In this document: positions 52,694 to 62,617 of the stretch, one piece after another
How positions within the stretch are numbered: the first letter of the stretch is position 1
How the letters are laid out: every line of letters starts with the position of its first letter
NCBI RefSeq assembly: GCF_037102585.1
Contig: NW_027043829.1
Span: forward strand, 124,001 to 188,000
Length of the DNA stretch: 64,000 nt
Origin: Saccharomycopsis crataegensis
Taxonomy: Eukaryota > Ascomycota > Saccharomycetes > Ascoideales > Saccharomycopsidaceae
Direction of reading: 5' to 3'
Made by a program: the position numbers and the translations under genes
The notes under the pieces: model-generated
Told to the model about the DNA's origin: nothing
What the model saw: the letters and a program-made list of their open reading frames with translations, nothing else
The model's database searches: none

Positions 52694-53483
52694 GTTGTAT
52701 ATCTATTCTTTTTCAAAGTGTATTTTTTATTATTATTATTTATTTTTTGCATAGTTTCATTTTGGAAATTAATTATTACTTGTAGATTATTTTTTTGAAC
52801 AACCAAGCAATTTTTTTTTTCAATTTTGTGGACGACATTTGCCAGATATTGGCATTTCTTGGCTGCTTTGAAAAAATGATAGCGATTAGGACATTTCCAA
52901 TACCTCATTAACCCAGTATGGGATTCCTCATTCCTGATGCCAAGAATATGTCTTCATTGAGTTTGGTTGGCAGAGGAATTTTTGCAATTATACGGGGGAA
53001 CAGGATAATGTGAACAACAGAGGGACAAAAAAAAACTATTTATAACCTTTTGACGTATGGTTCTTGCTATTTCTGTTGCTGCTATTATTCTTGGGGATCG
53101 TTTTCAAGCCCGGTTATCCCTCATTCCTTCGTCATTTATGGGGCGTTCATGCGTGGTTGACACGGCGAAAATTCTGAACATGCCAAAACCATTCTTGTCA
53201 GCAGTTATCCTCGCATTCCATGAAAAAGACTGCTAATAGATAAACACGATGTCAGCAAAATGTTAGCATTAGCAACGTGGTACAATGCAAGGCATCTGCC
53301 TGTTATTGTTAATTGGATAAGAATTGCAAATATTTTACATATATATGTATATATATATATATCCACGACACGCATCTTTTATAGGCCATCAGAAACTTAA
53401 AAAAATATCATCAATAACAACAACACAATCATCAAACAAACAAACAAAAACAAAAAAAAATTCCTTTTATAAAAACATAAATT
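52694..53483. other. MTR4-nuclease gene intergenic region
   Basis: 790 bp, AT-rich, with TA arrays near 53340-53360 shortly upstream of the nuclease gene. No gene seen. Confidence 0.5.
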
Positions 53484-54371
53484 ATGAAACTCGCCGCTTG
53501 TCTTTCCATTCTTAATACTTTGCTTGCAATCTCCCAAGCTGCTCCAATCAACGAAAAAAGATCGGATGTAACCGACGCTTCCCTTGGGTTGAACGCTGCT
53601 GGCTGGTTTACCAAGTACGGTTATCCAGGCCCAATTCCTCAAGATAACTTATTGGTTAGAGACGCGTACGTCACCGCCCCAAATTACTACACCAGAAACC
53701 CATACTGGTCTGTCGAACACATCAACGCCGACGCCATCAAAGTTAGCGGCGACATCAGTAGAGACAAGTCAACTTTCCGTGAAGACACCGATGTTCCAGA
53801 ATATTTCAGATCAAAACTCGCTGACTATAAGAGATCGGGTTACGACAGAGGTCACCAAGCACCAGCCGGGGATGTTCAGTTCGCACAAGACGCTTTGGAT
53901 CAAACCTTCTACTTGTCGAACATGTGTCCTCAAGTTGGTGTTGGTTTCAACAGAAACTACTGGGCCTGGACTGAAGAATTCGGAAGAAACATGACTGGTA
54001 GCTACGATTCCGTGAGAATCTTGACTGGTCCATTGTACTTGCCAACCCAAGGTGACGACGGTAACTACTACATCGACTACAAGGTGATTGGTAACCCACC
54101 AAATGTCCATGTTCCAACCCATTTCTTTAAAGTGATCATTGGTGAAGACTCTCAAGGGGACTCTGTCGATGGTGCCGCTTTTGTGTTGCCAAACGAATAC
54201 ATCTCTGAATCCACTCCATTGACCAACTGGCAAACCTCGTTCCAAAACTTGACTAGTATGTCTGGTTTGGAAATCTTGACTAATGTCACTGAAGGCGTTA
54301 CCGTTAATAACTTGTGTGACAAGGTTGAATGTCGTATTATTACCTACTCTCACACCCGTTACAACCCTTGA
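53484..54371 (+). CDS. Secreted NUC1-type DNA/RNA non-specific endonuclease
   Basis: 295 residues. The N-terminus is a clear signal peptide (MKLAACLSILNTLLAISQAAP) followed by a Lys-Arg pair (NEKR) that Kex2 could cut. The rest aligns throughout with S. cerevisiae Nuc1: GWFTKYGYPGPI, NPYWSVEHI, SGYDRGHQAPAGD with the catalytic His of the beta-beta-alpha-metal fold, TFYLSNMCPQVGVGFNRNYW with the metal-binding Asn, ILTGPLYLPTQ, NPPNVHVPTHFFKVI and FVLPNE. Nuc1 itself has a mitochondrial leader; here it is a secretory one, with sequons NMT, NLT and NVT and a Cys pair near the end. Catalysis on DNA and RNA is expected from the family; export to the wall or medium is inferred. It is probably a paralogue rather than NUC1 itself. 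Confidence 0.88.
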   Translation: MKLAACLSILNTLLAISQAAPINEKRSDVTDASLGLNAAGWFTKYGYPGPIPQDNLLVRDAYVTAPNYYTRNPYWSVEHINADAIKVSGDISRDKSTFREDTDVPEYFRSKLADYKRSGYDRGHQAPAGDVQFAQDALDQTFYLSNMCPQVGVGFNRNYWAWTEEFGRNMTGSYDSVRILTGPLYLPTQGDDGNYYIDYKVIGNPPNVHVPTHFFKVIIGEDSQGDSVDGAAFVLPNEYISESTPLTNWQTSFQNLTSMSGLEILTNVTEGVTVNNLCDKVECRIITYSHTRYNP

Positions 54372-55637
54372 TTTGTCTTTTTAGTTTTTCAATCATTCTT
54401 TTTTCAATTCTCACGAGGTGTTTCGATTCTTCTCATTCATTTTTTCGAATAATTTTCCATTCGTTCTCTGCTTTTTTTTTTTTTTCGCTCTAATATGCTT
54501 TTTTTTTCAATTCTTATTTTTGGTGGAATATCTGTTGATCAGAAATTGCCACTATTTAATCAATCAATTTATTATTCTGTTTCGTTGTTCTACTTACAAG
54601 ACTGTAAAGCAAAGCTCATACGCTCTCCAAAACAAAAACAAAAACAAAAACTCAGCCAAATTAAGAATTATCCTTTGACCAAAGTCAACAAGTCATAGCG
54701 ATGTATCCAAAAAATATTTTCGTATAATGAATAAGATATAACAGCCTATTCATTGGCTCAGCTCATTATTAACACTTTTTAGTCCAGTTTCAGCTTTAAC
54801 CATTTGCAGTAATTAACGAGAGAGGAAAAAAAAAAAGAAAATTTTTTTGTAAAGTGTATGCCTGAAACCTGAGTTGCAGATGATCTTCCATAATAATTAA
54901 TTAATTAATTGCTGCGTCTAAAAAAAAAAAAAAGATGCGGTGTTGATCTCTCTGGAGATACCAGCATCGCCACTACCTACAGTAGAATGAATATCTTCCT
55001 GGAAAAGGTTTTTCAAAGTTTTTTGTCTCACATCACACACATAGGTCCCCAGAGGATTCCTGTGTGTGTCTCGTTCTTCTCAAAGGTGATAAAATGGTGC
55101 GTAGTATTACGTTTATTGTGTGTGTGCGGGCGTCTTCTTGTCTTACCCCCGGTTTCTTTTTTAGAAAAGCTACCCAAAGCTCATTCATATTATATATTTC
55201 GAATTCTTCTCTACCAAGCTGTAAGATAATGATAATAATATTATAGAAGGTTTATGTATTAAGAATCGTAAATACATCGTTATTCTTCTAAGACGAAGCG
55301 AATGGAAATATGTGATATGGGTAATAATAAATTGAGAGAGGAGGGGGAAGGGGAAGGGGAAGGGTGATCATATATATAATGTGGTAAAACACATTAGAAA
55401 GTTAGTGAAGCGAAGAAAAATTAAAAAATAGCAAACAAAAATCTAATAAGCTCCAAGAGAAAATGTGTTATCAAGCTATAATGTTGATTGATGTAGTCAT
55501 CACCATCATCAGTAAAAGTAAACGCAGAAACAAAACATATAACCAAAGAGAAGACGAAAAGAAAAGAAAAGAAAAGAAAAGAAACTAAAACAGAACAAAA
55601 AACCAATAAACGGGGCCGTGCACAGTTTATGAAAAAA
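54372..55637. other. Convergent intergenic region, nuclease gene / MSB2
   Basis: 1.27 kb of 3' flanks, with T and A tracts, an AAGGGG-type run (55341-55364) and an AAAAG repeat near 55560-55582. No gene seen. Confidence 0.5.
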
Positions 55638-58600
55638 TCAGAACCATCTTTGAGGGTTTGGAGATGAAATGTGAGGAACAATAGATTCAACTTCGTCACC
55701 AAGAGTTTGGATTTCATCGATTTCACTGATGGTCATGATTTCTGACATGGTATCATTGCCAAACACCATGGCGGCAACATCCCGATTATTTTGATTGAAT
55801 GAATTAGAACTGTTGGATACCAACGATTGATAAGACATTCTTCTGGCAATTGATGGATCCTGGTAAACTGGGTTAATCAACACTTGACCAGTATGCACTT
55901 GTTGGGTTTCTGGAGCAATGACCCCATGTTCAGCCACTGGCAAAATAATATCACCATCCTTGCTTGACACGAAGCTTAATCCCTTTTTATTCTTGTAAAC
56001 CTTGTATCCGACCAAAAGAACACTGATATAAACCGCAGCAGAAACCCCAGATGTTGTACCAACAACTCCTAACTTGGAATTAGCAGGAACATCGGTGTTT
56101 TGAACAGAATCGAAAGAGCCAGTCGATGAAGATGTCAACCCGTCAGAACCACCACTGACATAAACGTCGGTTGAACCACCGCTGGAAGAACTACTACTGG
56201 AACTACTACTGCTGATAGAAGAAGATTCCAACCCGGTCAATGGAATATTGATATCAATCAATTGAGCCAAACTGTTTTCGGTAGCATCGGTATTGAAGTA
56301 AATCTTGGAGTATGGGGTTTGAATGTCTTCATTCAAGATGTCAACCCAGTCCTTTGGGAAGTAGACTTCAGCGACAGTAACAATGTAATCTAAATCAGAA
56401 GATTGGAATGGAACCAACTGCTTAACGGCAACGCTAGAATCATCACTAATAGCATAAGTCAAAACACCTGGCAAGTATTGGAAGATTTGTGCAGAAGCCA
56501 AAGAATGAGACACCACAAATGGATAATTCAAACTAGACTTGAACCCAATGGTGATAAGGGTGTAATTATCAGTCACGGAGACTTGGGTAGCTGGGGTAAT
56601 AGCATTTGGCAATTGAGGTGTCGAAGTCTTAGTACTGGTACTTGAAGAAGAAACGGTACTTGAATAAGCAGTATCATCGGTGGTTGAAGAGGAGGTGGCA
56701 GTGACCATAGTAGTTGGCAACCAGTCGCTAGAACTGGTTTTCGTTTTCCCGACACCAGCGCTATTAAGAACACTGAAGACACTACTAAGACTGGCAACAA
56801 CGGCACTATCCAAAGAAGTAGAAGACGAAGCTGCAGATGCCAATTCACTGGTCAACTTGGAGAAATCGCTCATGGTGGTCATATCAGAGTAATCACTAGA
56901 GGCAGCACTGAACATGGAAGATAATTTACTTTCGATTTCCGAAGTTGGCATGGAAGTAACTGAAGCAGTAACTGAAACAGTGCCAGACAAAGCACCAGTG
57001 GTGGTAGAAGATACACCAGTGGTAGAAGCAATAGTAAGAGAACCATGAACTCCAGAAGAGGTGGATTCTGCCAAAATTGAAGATTCTGAAGAAACCTCAT
57101 CGGTAGCAATTTTCGAAGTAGCAGAAACAGAAAGGGTCCCAGATGATGTCAAAGAAGCTGAACTCTCAGTTGTTGTCATTGGAGCCAATGTGGTTGGGCC
57201 ACTGGTGGTATCAGAAGAAACAATAACGGAACCGGTGGTTTTCACAGCTTCACTGATCAGCAGAGATGATTTGGTAGAGACCAACTCAGAAACAGAACTG
57301 GTAACGGACTCAGAAGTGCCAACTGAAGTTGGGAGAGAATTTGTGGAAGCAGAAACAGATACTGAAGAAGCAGAAACAGACTCTGATGAAGCAGTAGTGG
57401 TTAGCTTATCAGAGGCAGTAGTGGTTGGTTCAACAGAAGCAGTAGTGGTTGGCTTAGCAGAAGCAGTAGTGGTTGGCTTAGCAGAAGTAGTAGTGGTTGG
57501 TTCAACAGAAGCAGTAGTGGTTGGTTCAACAGAAGCAGTAGTGGTTGGTTCAACAGAAGCAGTAGTGGTTGGTTCAACAGAAGAATGTTCAGAAATAGAT
57601 GAAGAAACCAAAGAAGAACTGGTTGTCGCTATAACTGTAGGATATTCAGAAGTACTGGTAGTCGCAGCACTAGTAGCTGCAGCACTGGTAGTTGCAATAA
57701 CAGCTGCTGAGTAGGATTTTGAGGATTTTGATGTGGCGACATATTCACTAGATGCACTAGTCAGTTCAGTGGTAGACTCTATTGAAGATGATACGTAGGT
57801 ATCAGAGGTTGCATATGTCACTTTATAGGCGTATGAGGAAGTAGAGGTTGTGACATCTGAAGATGTGGCTGCAACAGCTACACTAGTGGAACTGGTAGTT
57901 TCAATGGCAGACAGCTCGAACTCGGCGCTACTGGCGGATGTCGCGTAAGTGGTGGTTTTTGCAGTAGTAGAGTCAGTGGTAGTGTCATGCCAATCCCACT
58001 GAGCACTAGAGGTGGTGGTGGTGGTGGTGGAAGATCCAGGGCTTTCGGCAGCCAGAGTTGTAGGGATATCAACAGCTTGTGATGAGGTGGTGACAACTGC
58101 AGCCTCTGTAGAGGAGGGGGAAGAAGAAGAAGAAGAAGAGCTGGCTTCGATAGTGGAGGCAGCTACAAAGCTGGCTACTTGTTCGCTGACGATCGCTGAG
58201 GTGATTGTCAGGTACTTGACGGTAGTCACAGTTGTTTTTCTTTTCCCTTTTCCCTTTGTGCTTTCTTCTGTGTAAGGAGACAGGTAAGTGGTATAACCAA
58301 TGGTTACTTCTGTGGTTGAGTAGTCGTATTGGGTTGTATCTAAAGTGGTGCCTGATGAAGGAGTGTGATATCCAGTACTTGATGTTTGCTGTGCAAGAGA
58401 TACCGGACTGATTGTAATTGTCAGATTCGTGTATCCCCCAAATGAAGATGATACTGCTGCAGCGGCTGAACTAGCGGCTGATGCTTCTGAAGAGGCAACA
58501 GAGGCAACAGCGTCAGCGTCCGAAGAGGCAACAGAGGCAACAGCGGCAGCGCCTGAGCTAGCATCCGAGGCTATGTCTGAGGCAATAACTGAAATAGCAT

Positions 58601-58790
58601 TTGTGCCGGTTGTTGAAGTTTCTGATGATTGGGTGGTGACCACAGCAGCAGTTGTTGTGTCAGTAGAAGTAACATCTGAACTAGTATCTGTGGTGGCTGC
58701 TAATGAAGTCACTGAGTCGTATGAGGAGTAAGTATCTTTAGCTTGAGCCAAAGCCAAAGATATCAACCAAAGTAGCTGAAGTTTCAACAT
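55638..58790 (-). CDS. MSB2: Msb2-type signalling mucin
   Basis: 1050 residues. Signal peptide (MLKLQLLWLISLALAQA), then a very long Ser/Thr/Ala-rich extracellular region with an eight-copy 8-residue repeat of the VEPTTTAS type. At about 740-855 comes the Hkr1-Msb2 homology domain (NYTLITIGFKSSLNYPFVV, AQIFQYLPGVLTYAI, DYIVTVAEVYFPKDWVD). A transmembrane segment near 905-928 and a cytoplasmic tail of about 120 residues follow. In yeasts Msb2 activates the Cdc42-dependent filamentation and osmotic MAPK pathways, its mucin part being shed by proteolysis. The HMH domain and layout make this a firm Msb2/Hkr1-family call; length and tail favour Msb2. Confidence 0.92.
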   Translation of the reverse strand: MLKLQLLWLISLALAQAKDTYSSYDSVTSLAATTDTSSDVTSTDTTTAAVVTTQSSETSTTGTNAISVIASDIASDASSGAAAVASVASSDADAVASVASSEASAASSAAAAVSSSFGGYTNLTITISPVSLAQQTSSTGYHTPSSGTTLDTTQYDYSTTEVTIGYTTYLSPYTEESTKGKGKRKTTVTTVKYLTITSAIVSEQVASFVAASTIEASSSSSSSSPSSTEAAVVTTSSQAVDIPTTLAAESPGSSTTTTTTSSAQWDWHDTTTDSTTAKTTTYATSASSAEFELSAIETTSSTSVAVAATSSDVTTSTSSYAYKVTYATSDTYVSSSIESTTELTSASSEYVATSKSSKSYSAAVIATTSAAATSAATTSTSEYPTVIATTSSSLVSSSISEHSSVEPTTTASVEPTTTASVEPTTTASVEPTTTTSAKPTTTASAKPTTTASVEPTTTASDKLTTTASSESVSASSVSVSASTNSLPTSVGTSESVTSSVSELVSTKSSLLISEAVKTTGSVIVSSDTTSGPTTLAPMTTTESSASLTSSGTLSVSATSKIATDEVSSESSILAESTSSGVHGSLTIASTTGVSSTTTGALSGTVSVTASVTSMPTSEIESKLSSMFSAASSDYSDMTTMSDFSKLTSELASAASSSTSLDSAVVASLSSVFSVLNSAGVGKTKTSSSDWLPTTMVTATSSSTTDDTAYSSTVSSSSTSTKTSTPQLPNAITPATQVSVTDNYTLITIGFKSSLNYPFVVSHSLASAQIFQYLPGVLTYAISDDSSVAVKQLVPFQSSDLDYIVTVAEVYFPKDWVDILNEDIQTPYSKIYFNTDATENSLAQLIDINIPLTGLESSSISSSSSSSSSSSGGSTDVYVSGGSDGLTSSSTGSFDSVQNTDVPANSKLGVVGTTSGVSAAVYISVLLVGYKVYKNKKGLSFVSSKDGDIILPVAEHGVIAPETQQVHTGQVLINPVYQDPSIARRMSYQSLVSNSSNSFNQNNRDVAAMVFGNDTMSEIMTISEIDEIQTLGDEVESIVPHISSPNPQRWF
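57387..57578 (-). repeat. 24-bp in-frame tandem array in MSB2
   Basis: Exactly eight 24-bp units (192 bp) encoding [VAD][EK][PL]TTT[AT]S; the outer units diverge from the core. Confidence 0.93.
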
Positions 58791-61700
58791 GGTTGATTAT
58801 TGGTAGTGACAAATCTGTATGATAATATTATAAATATATATATATATTATGTATATATATATACATATATATTGTAATATATTATATTATATAATACTAT
58901 ACTATACTATAGTTTTATCAACGTATGTGTGTATACGGGGATCGGAATACCAGATGACAACAGTTGGGCAGAGTGAGAGAGAATTAGAAAGGTCTGGACA
59001 TGATGAGATAATAGCGGATATATATTGTAGGGAGAATATTAGGGATACTGGTTCTAATTGGGGATTGTCGACCAAAAGCGGGAGGTGCAGATGGTTGGAA
59101 CTTTAGTCTGGCGCACTAACGCAGATAGTGGTGTTAGAAGCGTTTTGTGACCAAAATGAAAGGAGATAGAGAGGCAGTTTTTCCCAGGTCATATCTGAGT
59201 ATACCGGTATTCTTGTTGACGATATATGGTGTTACCAAAAAAGGGCTGGAAAGTTTAGCCACCAGGTGTCGCCAGTTGTCATTGCCATTGGGTGGTTGTG
59301 GGGCGAATTGGGTTTTCACGTCTCATACGGTGTGTAATTCTAATTTTCATGTTGTTTTTTTAGTGCGTTTGAAGAATGTCGAACCAATGCGCGCTCACTT
59401 ACAATTCCCAAATAGGCACACCTCGGGCAAGAGATAAGCTCATTTAATGGTCTGGTCTGATCAGTGTTGTTAACGTCAAACACCACAAGCAGAATTAAAA
59501 GTTCTGAAACACTGAGTTTTGCGTATTGGTCGTGAGGTCTCACCTCGTAATACACATTCATTTACTTACTTAGTTCTCCCGTTCGCCGATGGGATGGAAT
59601 GGTACCGACAATCATTTTAAAATAGAGATATAACAATAGCCATACTACTTACACAACAGCAATTAAAAGTAGCGTCCCGGCCTAACTGTCAAAGAACATC
59701 GCAACAATAACCGCACTATTATATATATAATAGCAAAGCTGTTTACATCTCCTTTTTTGTATCACTAATGATCGTATCATCATATGTGTAATAATATTAT
59801 TAAGTCCTAGCGATGCCATTACAATACAACGTTTTTTTTTTGTTTTTTCTTTTTTGATTATCTGATTTTTTTTTTTTTGGAGTTAGGTTGGGTCTTCTGA
59901 CTCTCTTACATAACCTCTAACAACCCAGCAATTTCTGCCCACGTCTTTAATTTTTGATCACTTACTCTAAAAGTAAAGCATAATCCTCTGGTAATATTCC
60001 CAGATATTGTCAAGTGAGTGGTATTTCTGGTCGTTATCAGGGCGCGTATTATTCTAGTAGTGATGGTCTGTCTGTCTTGCTGTTGTTGTCAACATCAATG
60101 AAAATTTGTCGTCGTTTTTGATTTCTTGTGTTTTGTTTTGTTTTTTCCCATTTTTTGTAATTTCATCATTTTTTTTTTTAGGCTGATGGCGGTATTATTT
60201 TGACATGTTACGATGATGATGATGATGATACGACAAGATAAAATTGAAGATTTTTGTCTTGTCCAATCATTGTGGTACTGTTTCTTTCACACTATAGTAA
60301 TTATTCCTAGTTTGCAAGTGCCATTTATTTTTTTTGCAATGATCATTAACAAACCACATAGGGCAGTTTTTAGACCGGCTAGTGCTACTGTTGTTGGTGC
60401 TAACCTAAACCCAGGCCCACTAGCGCTGCATCTTTGCCTAACTTGTGGGTGTCGATTGCCATCATGAAACCCGCCAGATTGGGTCTCAGAGGCACGTGGC
60501 TGCAACGTAACATTTAGCCGGTGCGGTGCGGTGGGGGGCACCCATCCATCTCATCTCATCTCATCTCATCTCATCTCATCTCCTATTGCGAAGCAAAGCA
60601 TATGATAGCAAGGTGTTGGTTTTCATTTCCTTTTACCATTGTGGCGTTGTGGTCTGTGTTATCCAAATATTCTATAGTTGGCACTGGTTGACACGACGCA
60701 TTGCTGTCTCCCTCCCCCCACCCCCTTGAAACATGCCAAATTATCAATTGATAAAATTATACTATTACAAATCAAAAATGGCTAAATAAAATAGATAATT
60801 TGGCAATTATATGAGTTAGTCTGGTTTGTTTGTTTTTTTTTCTCTAGGATGCTTTTTTTAAAACAAAGAAAGCAAACTAGAGGCAAATCTTATTTTTTTT
60901 CACATCATTTACTGTTTTACGCCATCACTTCTTCGGATTATTCTCGGGACACGCACTAGGAGCGTCGTTTAACGTCAAACCAAATTCTCAATGAATATGG
61001 GTACTGACAGTGATGCTTTGGGAAGTCTGGGAAATCAAAATCCCTTGGTTCATGATCTTCAATCATCAGAGAGTGTGACATTCAAACAAATGAGTAGGTA
61101 ACTGTAAAGCAATGATTGCCATCACTATCGTCTAGACTGTAGAAAAGTAATGAAAAACTAGCAATATTTGTCATTTCAGAACACAAATCCTTATCCAATA
61201 TTAAGTGTGTTCAACGCGCGCCCCATATTGAAAGCAAATTATAATCTATTACATAAGATATCATTTTTGTCTGTTGTTTGTCTTCTTATTGTATCTTTTG
61301 AAGGTGCAACACTGCAGTAATAGTGATCATAGTGGGTTTTACTGATAAATTATTCCAGAATTTCACGTTTTTACGCAGAATAAAGGATCATTCTTAGCTG
61401 ATATCAACTGTATTGTATTTTGAACTATTAGACTTATTACATAACAAGATACTGAAAAAAAAATGATTCTTTGTGGTAGTAATCATTTCCGTACTACTTT
61501 TCCATAGTGATTATAGAAATATGCCTCATCGTTGACGCGTCTCACAATTCCCCATAATACATTGGCTAAGATTTTTCTTGAATTCAAGACCACAATGTTG
61601 AAGAAAGCCAAAAGAAAAATGAGTCAACCATCATAATTATCCTCCACAATTGGTTAAATAAACAGAAGCAGAACAAATAAAAATTGATTAATACGTACCA

Positions 61701-62101
61701 ATGATGAAATCACAAAGCTGGGGGCCAAAGTTGGATATGTTTATTTCTTTTTCTTGCTCTTATTTTCTTCTTCCAAGAAAAGAGACATCCAAGATATTTT
61801 TCTTTTCATTAGTGACTTAAGATTAGAAATATGTTCCCGCATAAATAAGACACTTCTAAATTAATAATATTTCTCTATGAATTACACAATAGCTGGCCAA
61901 AAATTCTCTTGACAAATAACAGCTTTCATATACTAAGTATATATATATATATATATATAACGCAGAGTAGTATCAAATTTCCTAATAATTTTTTGACAAC
62001 TTTATTTTCAGAAAGCCAAAATTTGTCAAGTTTTTGATACTTCGTTTTACTGATCACTATTTTACATCCAATTATCTCTTAAGTCGACGACAGTGGGTGC
62101 T
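58791..62101. other. 3.3-kb gene-free region upstream of MSB2 and the sequon-rich gene
   Basis: No intact gene. It holds TA arrays (58845-58870, 61940-61960), a CTCAT array, poly-T tracts, two Ste12-type TGAAACA elements (59505-59511 and 60727-60733) and a CACGTGG (60493-60499). It may be a long regulatory region for two divergently transcribed surface-protein genes. A small open stretch with a possible acceptor at 60991-61320 is not convincing. Confidence 0.45.
60547..60582. repeat. CTCAT pentanucleotide array
   Basis: About seven units. Its complement reads GATGA repeats that contain PAC-like GATGAG cores, but no gene adjoins it closely. Confidence 0.85.
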
Positions 62102-62617
62102 ATGAAATTTCATCTTAGAACAACATTCAAGCTAATTGTGTTGTTTGTTTCTATTAATATCGCTTCCCCTGCCCCAATTAGTGATATACAAGCCCTATGG
62201 TGGAGAGATTGTGGTGGGAAAGACCCAGTTCCTTGGAACGACTCCAAACCACTGATTCCAATGAATAGAAGCAACAATACCTTCCCACAGAATAACAGTA
62301 ACAACACTTTCCCGCAGAATAGCACCAATACCTCAATTCCTCGCAATGACACCAATAGTACAATTCCTCGCAATAAGAGTAATTGTTCAATCCCTCAAAA
62401 TGACCCCATCCTTACCATTCGTCCGATTATTCGTAATCCTATGAACCACACCAACCGCCTGATTCATAACAACCACACCAACCGCACCAATAATACCAAT
62501 AATACCAATCAAAAGAACAATACCAAGCATATTAAAGATGATTGCTTTGAAAAGTGGAACATGCCAGGACTTTATAAAGACCTTTCTGGGTCTACTATGT
62601 TGACTATATTATATTGA
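62102..62617 (+). CDS. Small secreted protein with N-glycosylation sequon array
   Basis: 171 residues from the ATG at 62102; the frame opens nine bases earlier with a GTG. A signal peptide (MKFHLRTTFKLIVLFVSINIA) ends near SPAP. The mature part of about 148 residues contains at least 17 N-x-S/T sequons. Five come in a 9-residue repeat of the type [FI]P[QR]N.[ST]N.[ST] (about 52-100); another cluster of NHT, NRT and NNT follows at 114-141. Three Cys (in RDCGG, NCS and DDCFEKW) could pair. There is no GPI-type hydrophobic tail and no Kex2 pairs of the pheromone-precursor kind. I do not recognise a family. If secreted it would be very heavily mannosylated. Composition and repeats suggest a fast-evolving, lineage-specific wall or secreted protein. 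Confidence 0.75.
   Translation: MKFHLRTTFKLIVLFVSINIASPAPISDIQALWWRDCGGKDPVPWNDSKPLIPMNRSNNTFPQNNSNNTFPQNSTNTSIPRNDTNSTIPRNKSNCSIPQNDPILTIRPIIRNPMNHTNRLIHNNHTNRTNNTNNTNQKNNTKHIKDDCFEKWNMPGLYKDLSGSTMLTILY

Noticed and set aside
57061-57714. Long open frame on the plus strand inside MSB2 (217 codons, Val/Glu-rich)
   Set aside because: Antisense shadow of the Ser/Thr repeat region; composition follows directly from the MSB2 repeats and no domain is visible.
60991-61320. Possible spliced small membrane protein (ATG at 60991; open 46-codon stretch with hydrophobic tail after a TTTCAG at 61179)
   Set aside because: No donor joins the two parts in frame with a canonical sequence, and no homologue is recognisable.
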